From Paraburkholderia humisilvae (lineage in GTDB: Bacteria > Pseudomonadota > Gammaproteobacteria > Burkholderiales > Burkholderiaceae), in contig NZ_CADIKH010000055.1 in the NCBI RefSeq assembly GCF_902859855.1, positions 1 through 41,538 of the forward strand: DNA of 41,538 nt, written 5' to 3'. A model generated the notes under the pieces. That model had not been told where the DNA came from and ran no database searches. It worked only from the letters and a program-made list of their open reading frames with translations. Both the position numbers and the translations under genes were made by a program. The first letter of the stretch is position 1. Every line of letters begins with the position of its first letter. Shown in pieces: positions 6,986-13,954 of the stretch.

Positions 6986-8833
6986 TTAATCCAGCGTGGC
7001 GTGCGATGCTTCGGCGCGTCCTTGCATCAACGTCTCGCTCTCCTGTGCGTCGATCAGGACCAGCCCGGTTGACTCATGCTTCGCGCGGCGTTTCGCGAGC
7101 GCCGCGATCGACGCGATGTCTTCGCTGGTACGCGGTGCGCGGTCGCTATTCGGGCGCACGTGCACGCAGCCGATCGCCATCGTGACGAAGCCGAAAAAGG
7201 TTGGATTGCCGCGCCGGTCCTCGCCGTGAATGCCGCCCGCGAGACGGTCGTCAGGCGCGTAGAAGCGCTGCGCCCCTTCGTTGAACGCGTGAATCGCGCG
7301 TTGCACGCGCTCGATGCAATCGTCGCTCTGAAACAGGATCAGAAAATCGTCGCCGCCGACGTGGCCGAGGAAATCGCGCGTCGGGTCGCAGACGTCCGCG
7401 AGTACCGCGGCGGCGAACTTCAGCACTTCATCGCCTTGCCAGTAACCGTACTGATCGTTGAAAGGCTTGAAGTGGTTCAGGTCCACATAGCAGGCATAGA
7501 AACCTGCGCCGTTATTGAGCAGCCGCGCAATGTGCGAACTGATCGGGATGTTCCCCGGCAGGAAGGTCAGCGGGTTCGCGTAGCGTGCGGCTTCGATCCG
7601 GACCTCGGTGACCGCGCGCACGAGGTTCTCTCCCGTGCCGAGTCCCGCGTATTTGCCGTTGTCGGTGATCACGAAACCGTCGGCCAGATAACGCTGGTCG
7701 TCGCTCGCGAGCAGCTTCGCCATCTGTTCGACCGTCATCGATTGCTCGATGATCACCGGCGATTCATTCGCGAACAGCAGGCACGGCCGCTTGCCGAAAA
7801 GTTCGCGGTGATACGGCAGCGCGTAGCGGTCCATGAACGCGCGCCGGTTGATCAGCGCGACCGGCAGGTCCCGTTCGACCACCGCCACCGCGTGTAGATG
7901 CGGCAACCGGTTGAAGAGCTCCAGCACGTCGTTGTTGGTCGCGTGGCGCGGCAACGCGGGCGCGTGCACCATCATTTTGGCCGACGCCATGCCGCCCGAC
8001 GGCGACGCGGCCAGCGTGCGCGTTGCCTCCGGAAATACCGCGATATGACCGGCGCGGATCGCTTGCCGCGCATCGTTGGCGACCTTGCGCGGCGGCCGTG
8101 CGTGCGGTTTGCCGAAGAAATAGCCCTGCCCGCAGCCGATGCCCATGTCGCGCACGACAATCAGATCGGCTTCGTTTTCGATTCCTTCCGCGACGAGCGT
8201 CGCCCCGCTCGCATTCGCGAAGGACTGCATCGCCTTCACCGCTTCGAATTTGAGCGGGTCGCTAGCGATGTCGTGGATGAAAAAGCGGTCGATCTTCACC
8301 ACGTCCGGCCGCAGCCGCACCCACAGATTCATGCTGGCGTTCGCGGTGCCGTAGTCATCGAGCGCGAATTGCGCACCCACGGTGCGCAGCGTCGCGATGG
8401 CGGGCAGCACGTGGTTCACGTCGGGAATCGCGCTCTGCTCGGTGAGCTCGATCACGATGCGGCTCGCGTCGACGCCCGAGCGGCGCAGCAGCGCGAAGGT
8501 TTCGTCACGCGCATCGGCCAGTTGCCGGATCGCACCGGCACTGAAGTTCAGGAACAGCTTGCCGTCGTAGTCGAGTCGCGCGAACGCTTCAATGCAGGCG
8601 TGCGCGGCGGCGTGCTCGAGCGGGATCACCGCGTCCTCGGCGAGCGCCTGAGCGAAGAGCGCAAATGGCGCTTCGAGATCGGACCCCGCTGGCCCGCGAA
8701 TCAGCCCCTCATAACCGATGATCGCGCCGCCGTCGAAGTCGACGATCGGCTGGAAGACGGCGGACAAACTGCGCTTGGCGATCAGATCTGCGACACGGGA
8801 TGTGCTGGACCGGGCGAGCGGACGAAGTGACAT
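6986..8833 (-). CDS. EAL - CBS - GGDEF cyclic-di-GMP signalling protein
   Basis: A 615-residue cytoplasmic protein with three parts. The EAL phosphodiesterase domain (about 19-245) keeps the catalytic set E42 in EGLIRG, N96, E129, D159/D160, K180 and E216. A tandem CBS region follows (about 285-415). The GGDEF-type domain (about 440-600) has GGDDF at 493-497 and the metal-binding DLNHF (451-455). The inhibitory RxxD site expected before GGDDF reads PTRD, so product inhibition is unlikely. The start at 8833 gives the domain boundary. Upstream in-frame starts exist at 8917 (ATG) and 8923 (GTG), and none has a strong Shine-Dalgarno sequence. Ligand for the CBS region and the net activity are not predictable. 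Confidence 0.88.
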   Translation of the reverse strand: MSLRPLARSSTSRVADLIAKRSLSAVFQPIVDFDGGAIIGYEGLIRGPAGSDLEAPFALFAQALAEDAVIPLEHAAAHACIEAFARLDYDGKLFLNFSAGAIRQLADARDETFALLRRSGVDASRIVIELTEQSAIPDVNHVLPAIATLRTVGAQFALDDYGTANASMNLWVRLRPDVVKIDRFFIHDIASDPLKFEAVKAMQSFANASGATLVAEGIENEADLIVVRDMGIGCGQGYFFGKPHARPPRKVANDARQAIRAGHIAVFPEATRTLAASPSGGMASAKMMVHAPALPRHATNNDVLELFNRLPHLHAVAVVERDLPVALINRRAFMDRYALPYHRELFGKRPCLLFANESPVIIEQSMTVEQMAKLLASDDQRYLADGFVITDNGKYAGLGTGENLVRAVTEVRIEAARYANPLTFLPGNIPISSHIARLLNNGAGFYACYVDLNHFKPFNDQYGYWQGDEVLKFAAAVLADVCDPTRDFLGHVGGDDFLILFQSDDCIERVQRAIHAFNEGAQRFYAPDDRLAGGIHGEDRRGNPTFFGFVTMAIGCVHVRPNSDRAPRTSEDIASIAALAKRRAKHESTGLVLIDAQESETLMQGRAEASHATLD

Positions 8834-9122
8834 GGCGGACAGCCAGACAGACAGGGGATATTCGGCATATCGGCGGCGGCGCTGAAGACTTGAATGAACT
8901 TTTGATGAATTCCGCATAAACACCGCGTAAACGGAACGGTGCGCGGAACCGGTGCGTTTTGCCTATGCCATCCGGCCAGGCTGACGGCAAACGTGTGCGC
9001 GCGGTCAAATAACGGTCGCAACACAACACACGAAGCAACGACGGCACGCAAAACGAAAGCCGCATCGCGCGGCTTTCCGGAACACAGACTCAGGGAGAGA
9101 GTGTATGAAGGTCGTATCAGGT
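8834..9122. other. intergenic region upstream of the c-di-GMP gene
   Basis: It lies between the EAL/GGDEF start and the carrier stop. It probably holds the promoter of the former, because both genes face left. No motif or terminator could be assigned with confidence. Confidence 0.3.
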
Positions 9123-10157
9123 TCAAGGGCCAACCCGGCCGCCGCTCGCGGTAGCCGCTGCGTTCTGCTGAGCGGCGCGCTTCTGGGCGTTCGCTTCGCG
9201 CGCCCCCCAGCGCTGTGCGAGCGCCGCGCAGGTCATCAGCTGGATCTGGTGGAACAGCATCAACGGCAGCACGGCGGCGCCCACTGCGTGCGTCGCGAAG
9301 ATCACCTTCGCCATCGGCACACCGGCGGCGAGGCTCTTCTTCGAACCGCAGAAGATAATCGTGATCTGGTCGGCGCGGTTAAAGCCGAGACGCTTGCTGA
9401 TCAACATCGTGAGCGCCAGCGCGAGCGCGAGCAACACCGCACACGCGACCAGCAGCCCGCCAAGCGCAGAAAGCGGAATGTGGTGCCACAAGCCTTCGGT
9501 GACCGCTTCGCTGAACGCCGCATACACCACGAGCAGGATCGAGCCCTGGTCGACGTACTTGAGCACGCCACGGTTGCGGTCGATCCAGTTGCCGATCAGC
9601 GGGCGCAGCAACTGGCCGGCGACGAACGGCACGAGCAGTTGCAGCACGATGCTCCACACCGTATGCCACGGCGACACGCCGCCCGCCGACTGGCTCGTGA
9701 CGATGACGCTGACCAGCGCGGGCGTCACGAAGATACCGAGCAGGCTGGAGGCGGACGCGCTGCACACGGCGGCTGGGACATTGCCCTTGGCTATCGACGT
9801 GAAGGCGATCGACGACTGAACCGTCGACGGCAGCGTGCAAAGGAAGAGGATGCCGACATAGAGCGATGGCGTGACGATCGGCGCAAGAAGCGGCTTGAGC
9901 GCGAGACCGAGCAGCGGAAACAGCGCGAACGTGCTTAGCAGCACGACTGCATGCAGGCGCCAGTGTGTTGCGCCGGCCACGATCGCCTCGCGCGACAGCT
10001 TGGCGCCGTGCAGAAAGAACAGCAGGCCGACCGCGATGTCCGTGACCCAGTTGAATGCGGCCGCGGCCTGCCCGTGAACGGGCAGCAGGCTGGCGAGAAG
10101 CACCGTGCCGACAAGGCACAGCGTGAAGTTGTCCGGAAGCAGTTTCGGGCGAGCCAT
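9123..10157 (-). CDS. bile acid:sodium symporter family transporter
   Basis: A 344-residue inner-membrane carrier of the bile-acid/sodium symporter-like group (YfeH-like), with about ten hydrophobic segments starting at residues 10-27. Diagnostic stretches are DIAVGLLFFLHGAKLSRE (about 40-57), FLCTLPSTVQSSIAFTS and FCGSKKSLAAGVPMAK, the last two being the broken-helix motifs at the sodium/substrate sites. The C-terminal tail is Ala/Gln-rich and soluble. Despite the name, bacterial members carry varied organic anions and the substrate here is unknown. ATG at 10157, followed upstream by an AT-rich promoter-like stretch. It stands alone. Confidence 0.9.
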   Translation of the reverse strand: MARPKLLPDNFTLCLVGTVLLASLLPVHGQAAAAFNWVTDIAVGLLFFLHGAKLSREAIVAGATHWRLHAVVLLSTFALFPLLGLALKPLLAPIVTPSLYVGILFLCTLPSTVQSSIAFTSIAKGNVPAAVCSASASSLLGIFVTPALVSVIVTSQSAGGVSPWHTVWSIVLQLLVPFVAGQLLRPLIGNWIDRNRGVLKYVDQGSILLVVYAAFSEAVTEGLWHHIPLSALGGLLVACAVLLALALALTMLISKRLGFNRADQITIIFCGSKKSLAAGVPMAKVIFATHAVGAAVLPLMLFHQIQLMTCAALAQRWGAREANAQKRAAQQNAAATASGGRVGP

Positions 10158-10491
10158 CTCGAAATCTCGATGCGAGGAAAACGCGCTGTATTAGGGAAAA
10201 CGCTTATTCTCCATGCTTTAGAATTAAATATGCAAATTCATTTGAAGAATTGATTGATGCGTCGAGCGCATGAAAGCTAAAGGCTTACGTGGGTCGTTCC
10301 GTGACGCAACTGGGTGTCGCGGTTTCCTGTTTGGGAAACGCTCTGTTTGACCCATTGGCGAGCGGGGCGCGCCCGTCCGGTTGCGACTGGGTCGCGCGCC
10401 TTCCCCGAGCGTTTCCGCCGACGCGTTTCCGCTCCCCTTTCACTGTCGCGAAAATGTCTGTCTCGCCCGTCCATCGTGCTTTTGAAACAAG
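10158..10491. other. divergent intergenic region
   Basis: No gene supported. An AT-rich block at 10190-10255 contains overlapping inverted copies of GAATT/AATTC and is the probable promoter zone of the minus-strand carrier. A perfect hairpin GTTTCC/GGAAAC lies at 10322-10339. The rest is GC-rich without clear signals. Confidence 0.35.
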
Positions 10492-10511
10492 GTCCTTCTC
10501 TAGAAAAGGAC
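10492..10511. promoter_or_regulatory. near-perfect 20-bp palindrome covering a Shine-Dalgarno sequence
   Basis: GTCCTT (10492-10497) and AAGGAC (10506-10511) flank TCTAGA; only one symmetric base pair is broken. As RNA the right arm contains AAGGA, which sits 9 nt before the ATG at 10520. As DNA it could be an operator. Confidence 0.5.
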
Positions 10512-10514
10512 GCG

Positions 10515-10529
10515 GTAACATGGTGTTAC
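10515..10529 (+). promoter_or_regulatory. candidate antiterminator hairpin
   Basis: GTAACA (10515-10520) pairs perfectly with TGTTAC (10524-10529) across a 3-nt loop, enclosing the leader start codon. The right arm is also needed by the terminator stem that begins at 10523, so the two structures exclude each other. Confidence 0.4.
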
Positions 10530-10585
10530 AACCCTGCTCAGGGCATAACACTTTTTGCCTCGACAGTGCCAGGTGCCCCCCATAA
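10520..10585 (+). CDS. possible 21-residue leader peptide
   Basis: ATG at 10520 is preceded by AAGGA with 9-nt spacing, and the frame runs to TAA at 10583-10585. The peptide starts MVLQPCSGHNTF and has three cysteines among 21 residues. Its codons 2-11 run through the intrinsic terminator stem at 10523-10551, the geometry expected of a transcription-attenuation leader. Its downstream partner would be the exported-protein gene near 10.73 kb. No run of one amino acid points to a particular effector. Small reading frames arise by chance, so this is a candidate only. Confidence 0.3.
   Translation: MVLQPCSGHNTFCLDSARCPP
10523..10556 (+). terminator. intrinsic terminator (possible attenuator)
   Basis: The plus strand shows an outer stem GTGTTA (10523-10528) / TAACAC (10546-10551), an inner stem CCCTG/CAGGG (10532-10543), then TTTTT (10552-10556). 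No complete plus-strand gene lies upstream within this divergent gap, so it would end a short leader transcript or small RNA. Confidence 0.6.
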
Positions 10586-10630
10586 ATTACTGCTGAAAAG
10601 GCTTATTGGGACGACTGATTGAGCATGTAT

Positions 10631-10650
10631 TGCGCCGAGCGATCGGCGCA
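10631..10650 (+). repeat. 8-bp stem hairpin upstream of the exported-protein gene
   Basis: TGCGCCGA (10631-10638) and TCGGCGCA (10643-10650) form a perfect stem with loop GCGA. There is no U-tract, so it is not a terminator. It lies about 85-105 nt upstream of the exported-protein start and could be a 5' untranslated-region structure. Confidence 0.45.
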
Positions 10651-10737
10651 CGATGTTCACGGCGTTCCCGCCGGTTTTGCCGCTCCCGGATGGCGAATCC
10701 GCGCGGCCGCAAACAGGTTTTCCGCAGGTGAATGAAC

Positions 10738-11172
10738 GTGAGCGCTGGGTATTCTCGGACGAAGTACTGGCTTTCGGGCGCGATTTTCGCGGCCGCCGTT
10801 TCGTTCGCCCATGCGAATCCGACAGCGGGTCTGCACCATACGGCACCGTATAGTGCCAACGCGTCGTACCAGGTATATGACGCGACGCGAGTTTCCACGC
10901 CCCGCAGCACCGCGTTCGCCAGTCCTTATCCTGATCGGGTCGCAACACGCCCGGCTACGCACTACGCCGGTGTGCAATATGCGGGTGCGATTACGCCGAT
11001 CAGCACCGAGACGCGCGGCGCACCGCATCCGCCGTCCAACACGCAAACCATGCACACGGGCTCGATCCGTGACGACGTCGCGCGTTACAACGAAGAGCGT
11101 GTGTCGCGCCAGATTGCGCGTCCGCCTGCCGATGGCGGCCGGCCGCAAGGCCCATCTCCGTACCGGAACTAA
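10738..11172 (+). CDS. small exported hypothetical protein
   Basis: About 144 residues with an N-terminal Sec signal peptide: basic start, hydrophobic segment LSGAIFAAAVSF and likely cleavage after AHA. The mature part is Pro/Thr/Ser/Ala/Tyr-rich and looks disordered, with no recognised domain. The GTG at 10738 was preferred because AGGTG lies 7 nt before it; an ATG two codons earlier (10732) is equally in frame but too close to that Shine-Dalgarno sequence. The protein is probably periplasmic or surface-associated. Upstream lies the structured leader at 10492-10585, and a hairpin follows the stop. Function unknown. Confidence 0.65.
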   Translation: MSAGYSRTKYWLSGAIFAAAVSFAHANPTAGLHHTAPYSANASYQVYDATRVSTPRSTAFASPYPDRVATRPATHYAGVQYAGAITPISTETRGAPHPPSNTQTMHTGSIRDDVARYNEERVSRQIARPPADGGRPQGPSPYRN

Positions 11173-11181
11173 CCATTGCTG

Positions 11182-11215
11182 ACGGCGGCGGGTGGTATGA
11201 GAACCGTGCCGCCGT
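11182..11215 (+). terminator. probable terminator hairpin after the exported-protein gene
   Basis: ACGGCGGC (11182-11189) and GCCGCCGT (11208-11215) pair perfectly; the loop itself can close with GGT/ACC. The following sequence TTCAATGTTG is only weakly U-rich, so efficiency is uncertain. Confidence 0.45.
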
Positions 11216-11647
11216 TCAATGTTGCGCGTTCACCGGTTCATTGCCCACGGTTTATTTCCCACAGTAGTGCCTGAATGGATGCGCGCGCCGCATAGGGTCG
11301 TCACGCATCCGTCTTTCTCCACGCAAGACCGACTGCGCTCTTTTCGTGTCATCAGTCGATCCGATTCGACCACGCACCTTCTCCCGAAGCACCGCTGATC
11401 GCCGCGCTCATTTCCGCACGATCGCGCGCTCGCGGCGGCGCAACGCGGGCGCGCGTCGCACACTAATCAGTCAACCAAACTAATCAGGACGCTATACCCG
11501 CAATAAGTCCTCCTGTTTTTGTCCAGAAAAATGGCCGGCAAAGATGGTCCAGCCCAGATTGGCTCGACCACCGCACTGGCCACCGCGACGGATCGGCGAG
11601 CACCCCACCGCACAGCCCTATCCCAATTGACAAAGACAGGAGAACCC
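11216..11647. other. porin upstream region
   Basis: No gene supported over about 430 bp. The 9-bp direct repeat ACTAATCAG occurs at 11462-11470 and 11479-11487 (17-bp period), in the only AT-richer part, and is a candidate regulator site for the porin. A long 5' untranslated region is likely. The in-frame codons upstream of 11648 do not look like porin. Confidence 0.4.
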
Positions 11648-12763
11648 ATGAGAACAGCGATTAGCCGCTCAGTTGGCCGCTGCGTTAGCCGTCCGGTCGT
11701 CAGCCGTGCGTCACGCACGCTGCTGAAGGCGAGCACCGTTGTGACGCTGGCGGCCGGTGCGGCTTCGGTCCATGCGCAGTCGAGCGTGCAGCTCTATGGT
11801 CAGGTAGACGAATGGGTTGGCGCCCAGAAGTTTCCCGGCGGCGAACGAGCATGGCAGGTGTCGGGCGGCGGGATGTCGACGTCGTACTGGGGAATGAAGG
11901 GCTCCGAAGATCTCGGCAACGGCTTCAAGGCGATCTTCACGCTCGAAAACTTTTTTCGCGCGCAGAACGGCAGTTCCGGCCGCTTCGATGGCGACACTTT
12001 TTTCGGTCGCAACTCGTATGTCGGCATCGAGTCGCCGTACGGCACCGTGACCGCCGGGCGTCTGACCACTCAGTTGTTCATCTCGACGATTCTCTTCAAC
12101 CCGTTCAGCGATTCGTATGTGTTTTCGCCAATGGTGTATCACGTGTTCCTCGGCCTCGGCACGTTCCCGACCTATACGACCGACCAGGGCGTGGTCGGCG
12201 ACTCGGGCTGGAACAATGCGATCCAGTATTCGTCGCCTGGCTTTAACGGACTCTCCGGTAGTGCGATGTACGCGTTCGGCAACACGGCCGGACAGAACGG
12301 TTCGAAAAAGTACAGCGTGCAGTTCCTGTACTTCAATGGCCCATTCGCGGCGACTGGTGTCTATCAGTACGTGAACTTCAACAACGATCCGGCCGACCTC
12401 GATACGCTCGTGTCCGGTATGAAAAGCCAGGGCGTCGGTCAGTTCGGTGCGACCTACGATCTGAAGTTCGTCAAGTTCTACGGTCAGTACATGTACACGA
12501 AGAACGACCAGCAGATGGGCAGCTGGCATGTCAACACCGCGCAGGGCGGCGTCACCGTGCCAGCCGGGCCCGGCACCGTGATGGCGTCGTACGCGTGGTC
12601 GCGCGACAGCGGTGGCCTCGATCAGACGCGACAGACGTGGGCGATCGGCTACGACTACCCGCTATCCAAACGGACCGACGTCTACGCGGCCTATCTGTAC
12701 GATCACTTCTCCGGCCAATCGACCGGCGATACGTTCGGCGTCGGTCTGCGCACGAAGTTCTGA
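11648..12763 (+). CDS. outer-membrane porin (Gram-negative OmpC-type)
   Basis: A 371-residue general-diffusion porin of the Burkholderiales type. A long signal peptide ends at VHA/QSS (43/44), followed by SSVQLYGQVDEWVG, the usual first beta-strand. Typical internal motifs are GMKGSEDLGNGFKAIFTLE and GRNSYVGIESPYGTVTAGR. It ends GVGLRTKF, with the terminal phenylalanine needed for BAM-dependent assembly. It should form a trimeric 16-stranded barrel in the outer membrane. The ATG at 11648 has AGGAG 8 nt upstream; an earlier in-frame start at 11519 lacks support. The gene is followed on the same strand by a LysR regulator, which may or may not control it. Confidence 0.94.
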   Translation: MRTAISRSVGRCVSRPVVSRASRTLLKASTVVTLAAGAASVHAQSSVQLYGQVDEWVGAQKFPGGERAWQVSGGGMSTSYWGMKGSEDLGNGFKAIFTLENFFRAQNGSSGRFDGDTFFGRNSYVGIESPYGTVTAGRLTTQLFISTILFNPFSDSYVFSPMVYHVFLGLGTFPTYTTDQGVVGDSGWNNAIQYSSPGFNGLSGSAMYAFGNTAGQNGSKKYSVQFLYFNGPFAATGVYQYVNFNNDPADLDTLVSGMKSQGVGQFGATYDLKFVKFYGQYMYTKNDQQMGSWHVNTAQGGVTVPAGPGTVMASYAWSRDSGGLDQTRQTWAIGYDYPLSKRTDVYAAYLYDHFSGQSTGDTFGVGLRTKF

Positions 12764-12890
12764 GCGGCTTGCGCTGCTATCCGGGTGCCGGTTCGGGCCG
12801 GCCTCCGCGCGAATACGCGTACTTTGTTGAGCGCTCTTTGATAAAGTCGACGGGAACCTATCGATTGATTCCCATCCCGAGCGATTTGCC

Positions 12891-13829
12891 ATGGATACGC
12901 TGGTCAGCATGAAGGTGTTTCGTCATGTCGTCGAAATCGGCAGCTTTGTCGGTGCCGCGGAACGGATGGACATGTCGGCGGCAATGGCGAGCAAGCACGT
13001 GATGCACCTCGAGCAGCAGCTCGGCGCGCGCCTTCTGAATCGCACGACCCGTCGCGTCGCGCCGACCGAGGCCGGGCGCGAGTATTACGAGCGGCTCAGC
13101 CAGGTGCTCGCCGAACTCGACGAGGCGGAGCAGGCGGTCGGCGCGGCGAGCGTGGTGCCGCAAGGGCGGTTGCGCGTGTCGACGCTGTCGGCGTTCGGCT
13201 TGCGTCATGTCATGAGTGCAACCGCCGCCTATGCGACCCTTCATCCGCAAGTGACGGTCGACATCACGTTGTCGGACCGCGTCGTCGAGATGATCGACGA
13301 GGGCTTCGACGTCGCGATCCGCGCGTCGCCGACCGGCTTGAAGTCGTCGTCGCTGATCGCGCGGCAGGTGGCCACCGCGCATATCGTGCTGTGCGCGTCG
13401 CCCGACTATCTGCAGCGGCACGGCGTGCCGAAGACGCTCGCGGATCTCGCGCGGCACAACTTCATCGAATATTCGGGCATGTCGGCGCAGGATCTGGTTA
13501 CCGCGTCGAACGCGGGCGGCGCGCAGCCGCGACTCACCGGCAATATGATCGTCAATCACCTCGAGGCGCTACGCGTGGTCGTGCTGCAAGGCGCGGCGAT
13601 CGCGCTGCTTGGCACCGAGGTGGTCGGCGACGATCTCGCCTCCGGGCGGCTGGTGCCGCTGCTCGTCGACGAACTGCCGCCGCGCGAACTGCCGATTCAC
13701 GTGATCTACGCGAGCAGGCGGCATGTGTCCGCGAAGGTGCGCTCGTTTGTCGATTTCCTTGCAGGGCGGTTCGCGAACGAGTCGCTGTGGCCCACGCTCG
13801 AGCAGGTGCGCACGCTTGCAGCGCGTTGA
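12891..13829 (+). CDS. LysR-family transcriptional regulator
   Basis: A 312-residue LysR-type regulator. The winged helix-turn-helix occupies about residues 1-60 (SFVGAAERMDMSAAMASKHV, then RLLNRTTRRVAPTEAG). The effector-binding domain includes GRLRVSTLSAFG (about 92-103) and the hinge-region CASPDYLQRHG. It belongs to the group that often acts on neighbouring or divergent metabolic or redox genes. Here no divergent gene exists: the porin lies upstream and icmF downstream on the same strand, so the target is unclear. ATG at 12891; its Shine-Dalgarno sequence is weak. Confidence 0.93.
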   Translation: MDTLVSMKVFRHVVEIGSFVGAAERMDMSAAMASKHVMHLEQQLGARLLNRTTRRVAPTEAGREYYERLSQVLAELDEAEQAVGAASVVPQGRLRVSTLSAFGLRHVMSATAAYATLHPQVTVDITLSDRVVEMIDEGFDVAIRASPTGLKSSSLIARQVATAHIVLCASPDYLQRHGVPKTLADLARHNFIEYSGMSAQDLVTASNAGGAQPRLTGNMIVNHLEALRVVVLQGAAIALLGTEVVGDDLASGRLVPLLVDELPPRELPIHVIYASRRHVSAKVRSFVDFLAGRFANESLWPTLEQVRTLAAR

Positions 13830-13954
13830 GTTCACGCGCGTCCGCGCTGGACCGTTTCGATATACTGCAATGAGCACCCGCCAGACGTAACGGTGCGTCC
13901 GCCGCCACAAACGCGTGCGGTCACACCGTCGCGCCAATATGACCCGGGGGAGAC

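Noticed and set aside
13830..13954. Cobalamin riboswitch upstream of icmF
   Set aside because: The gap is only 125 nt and shows no B12-box-like sequence.
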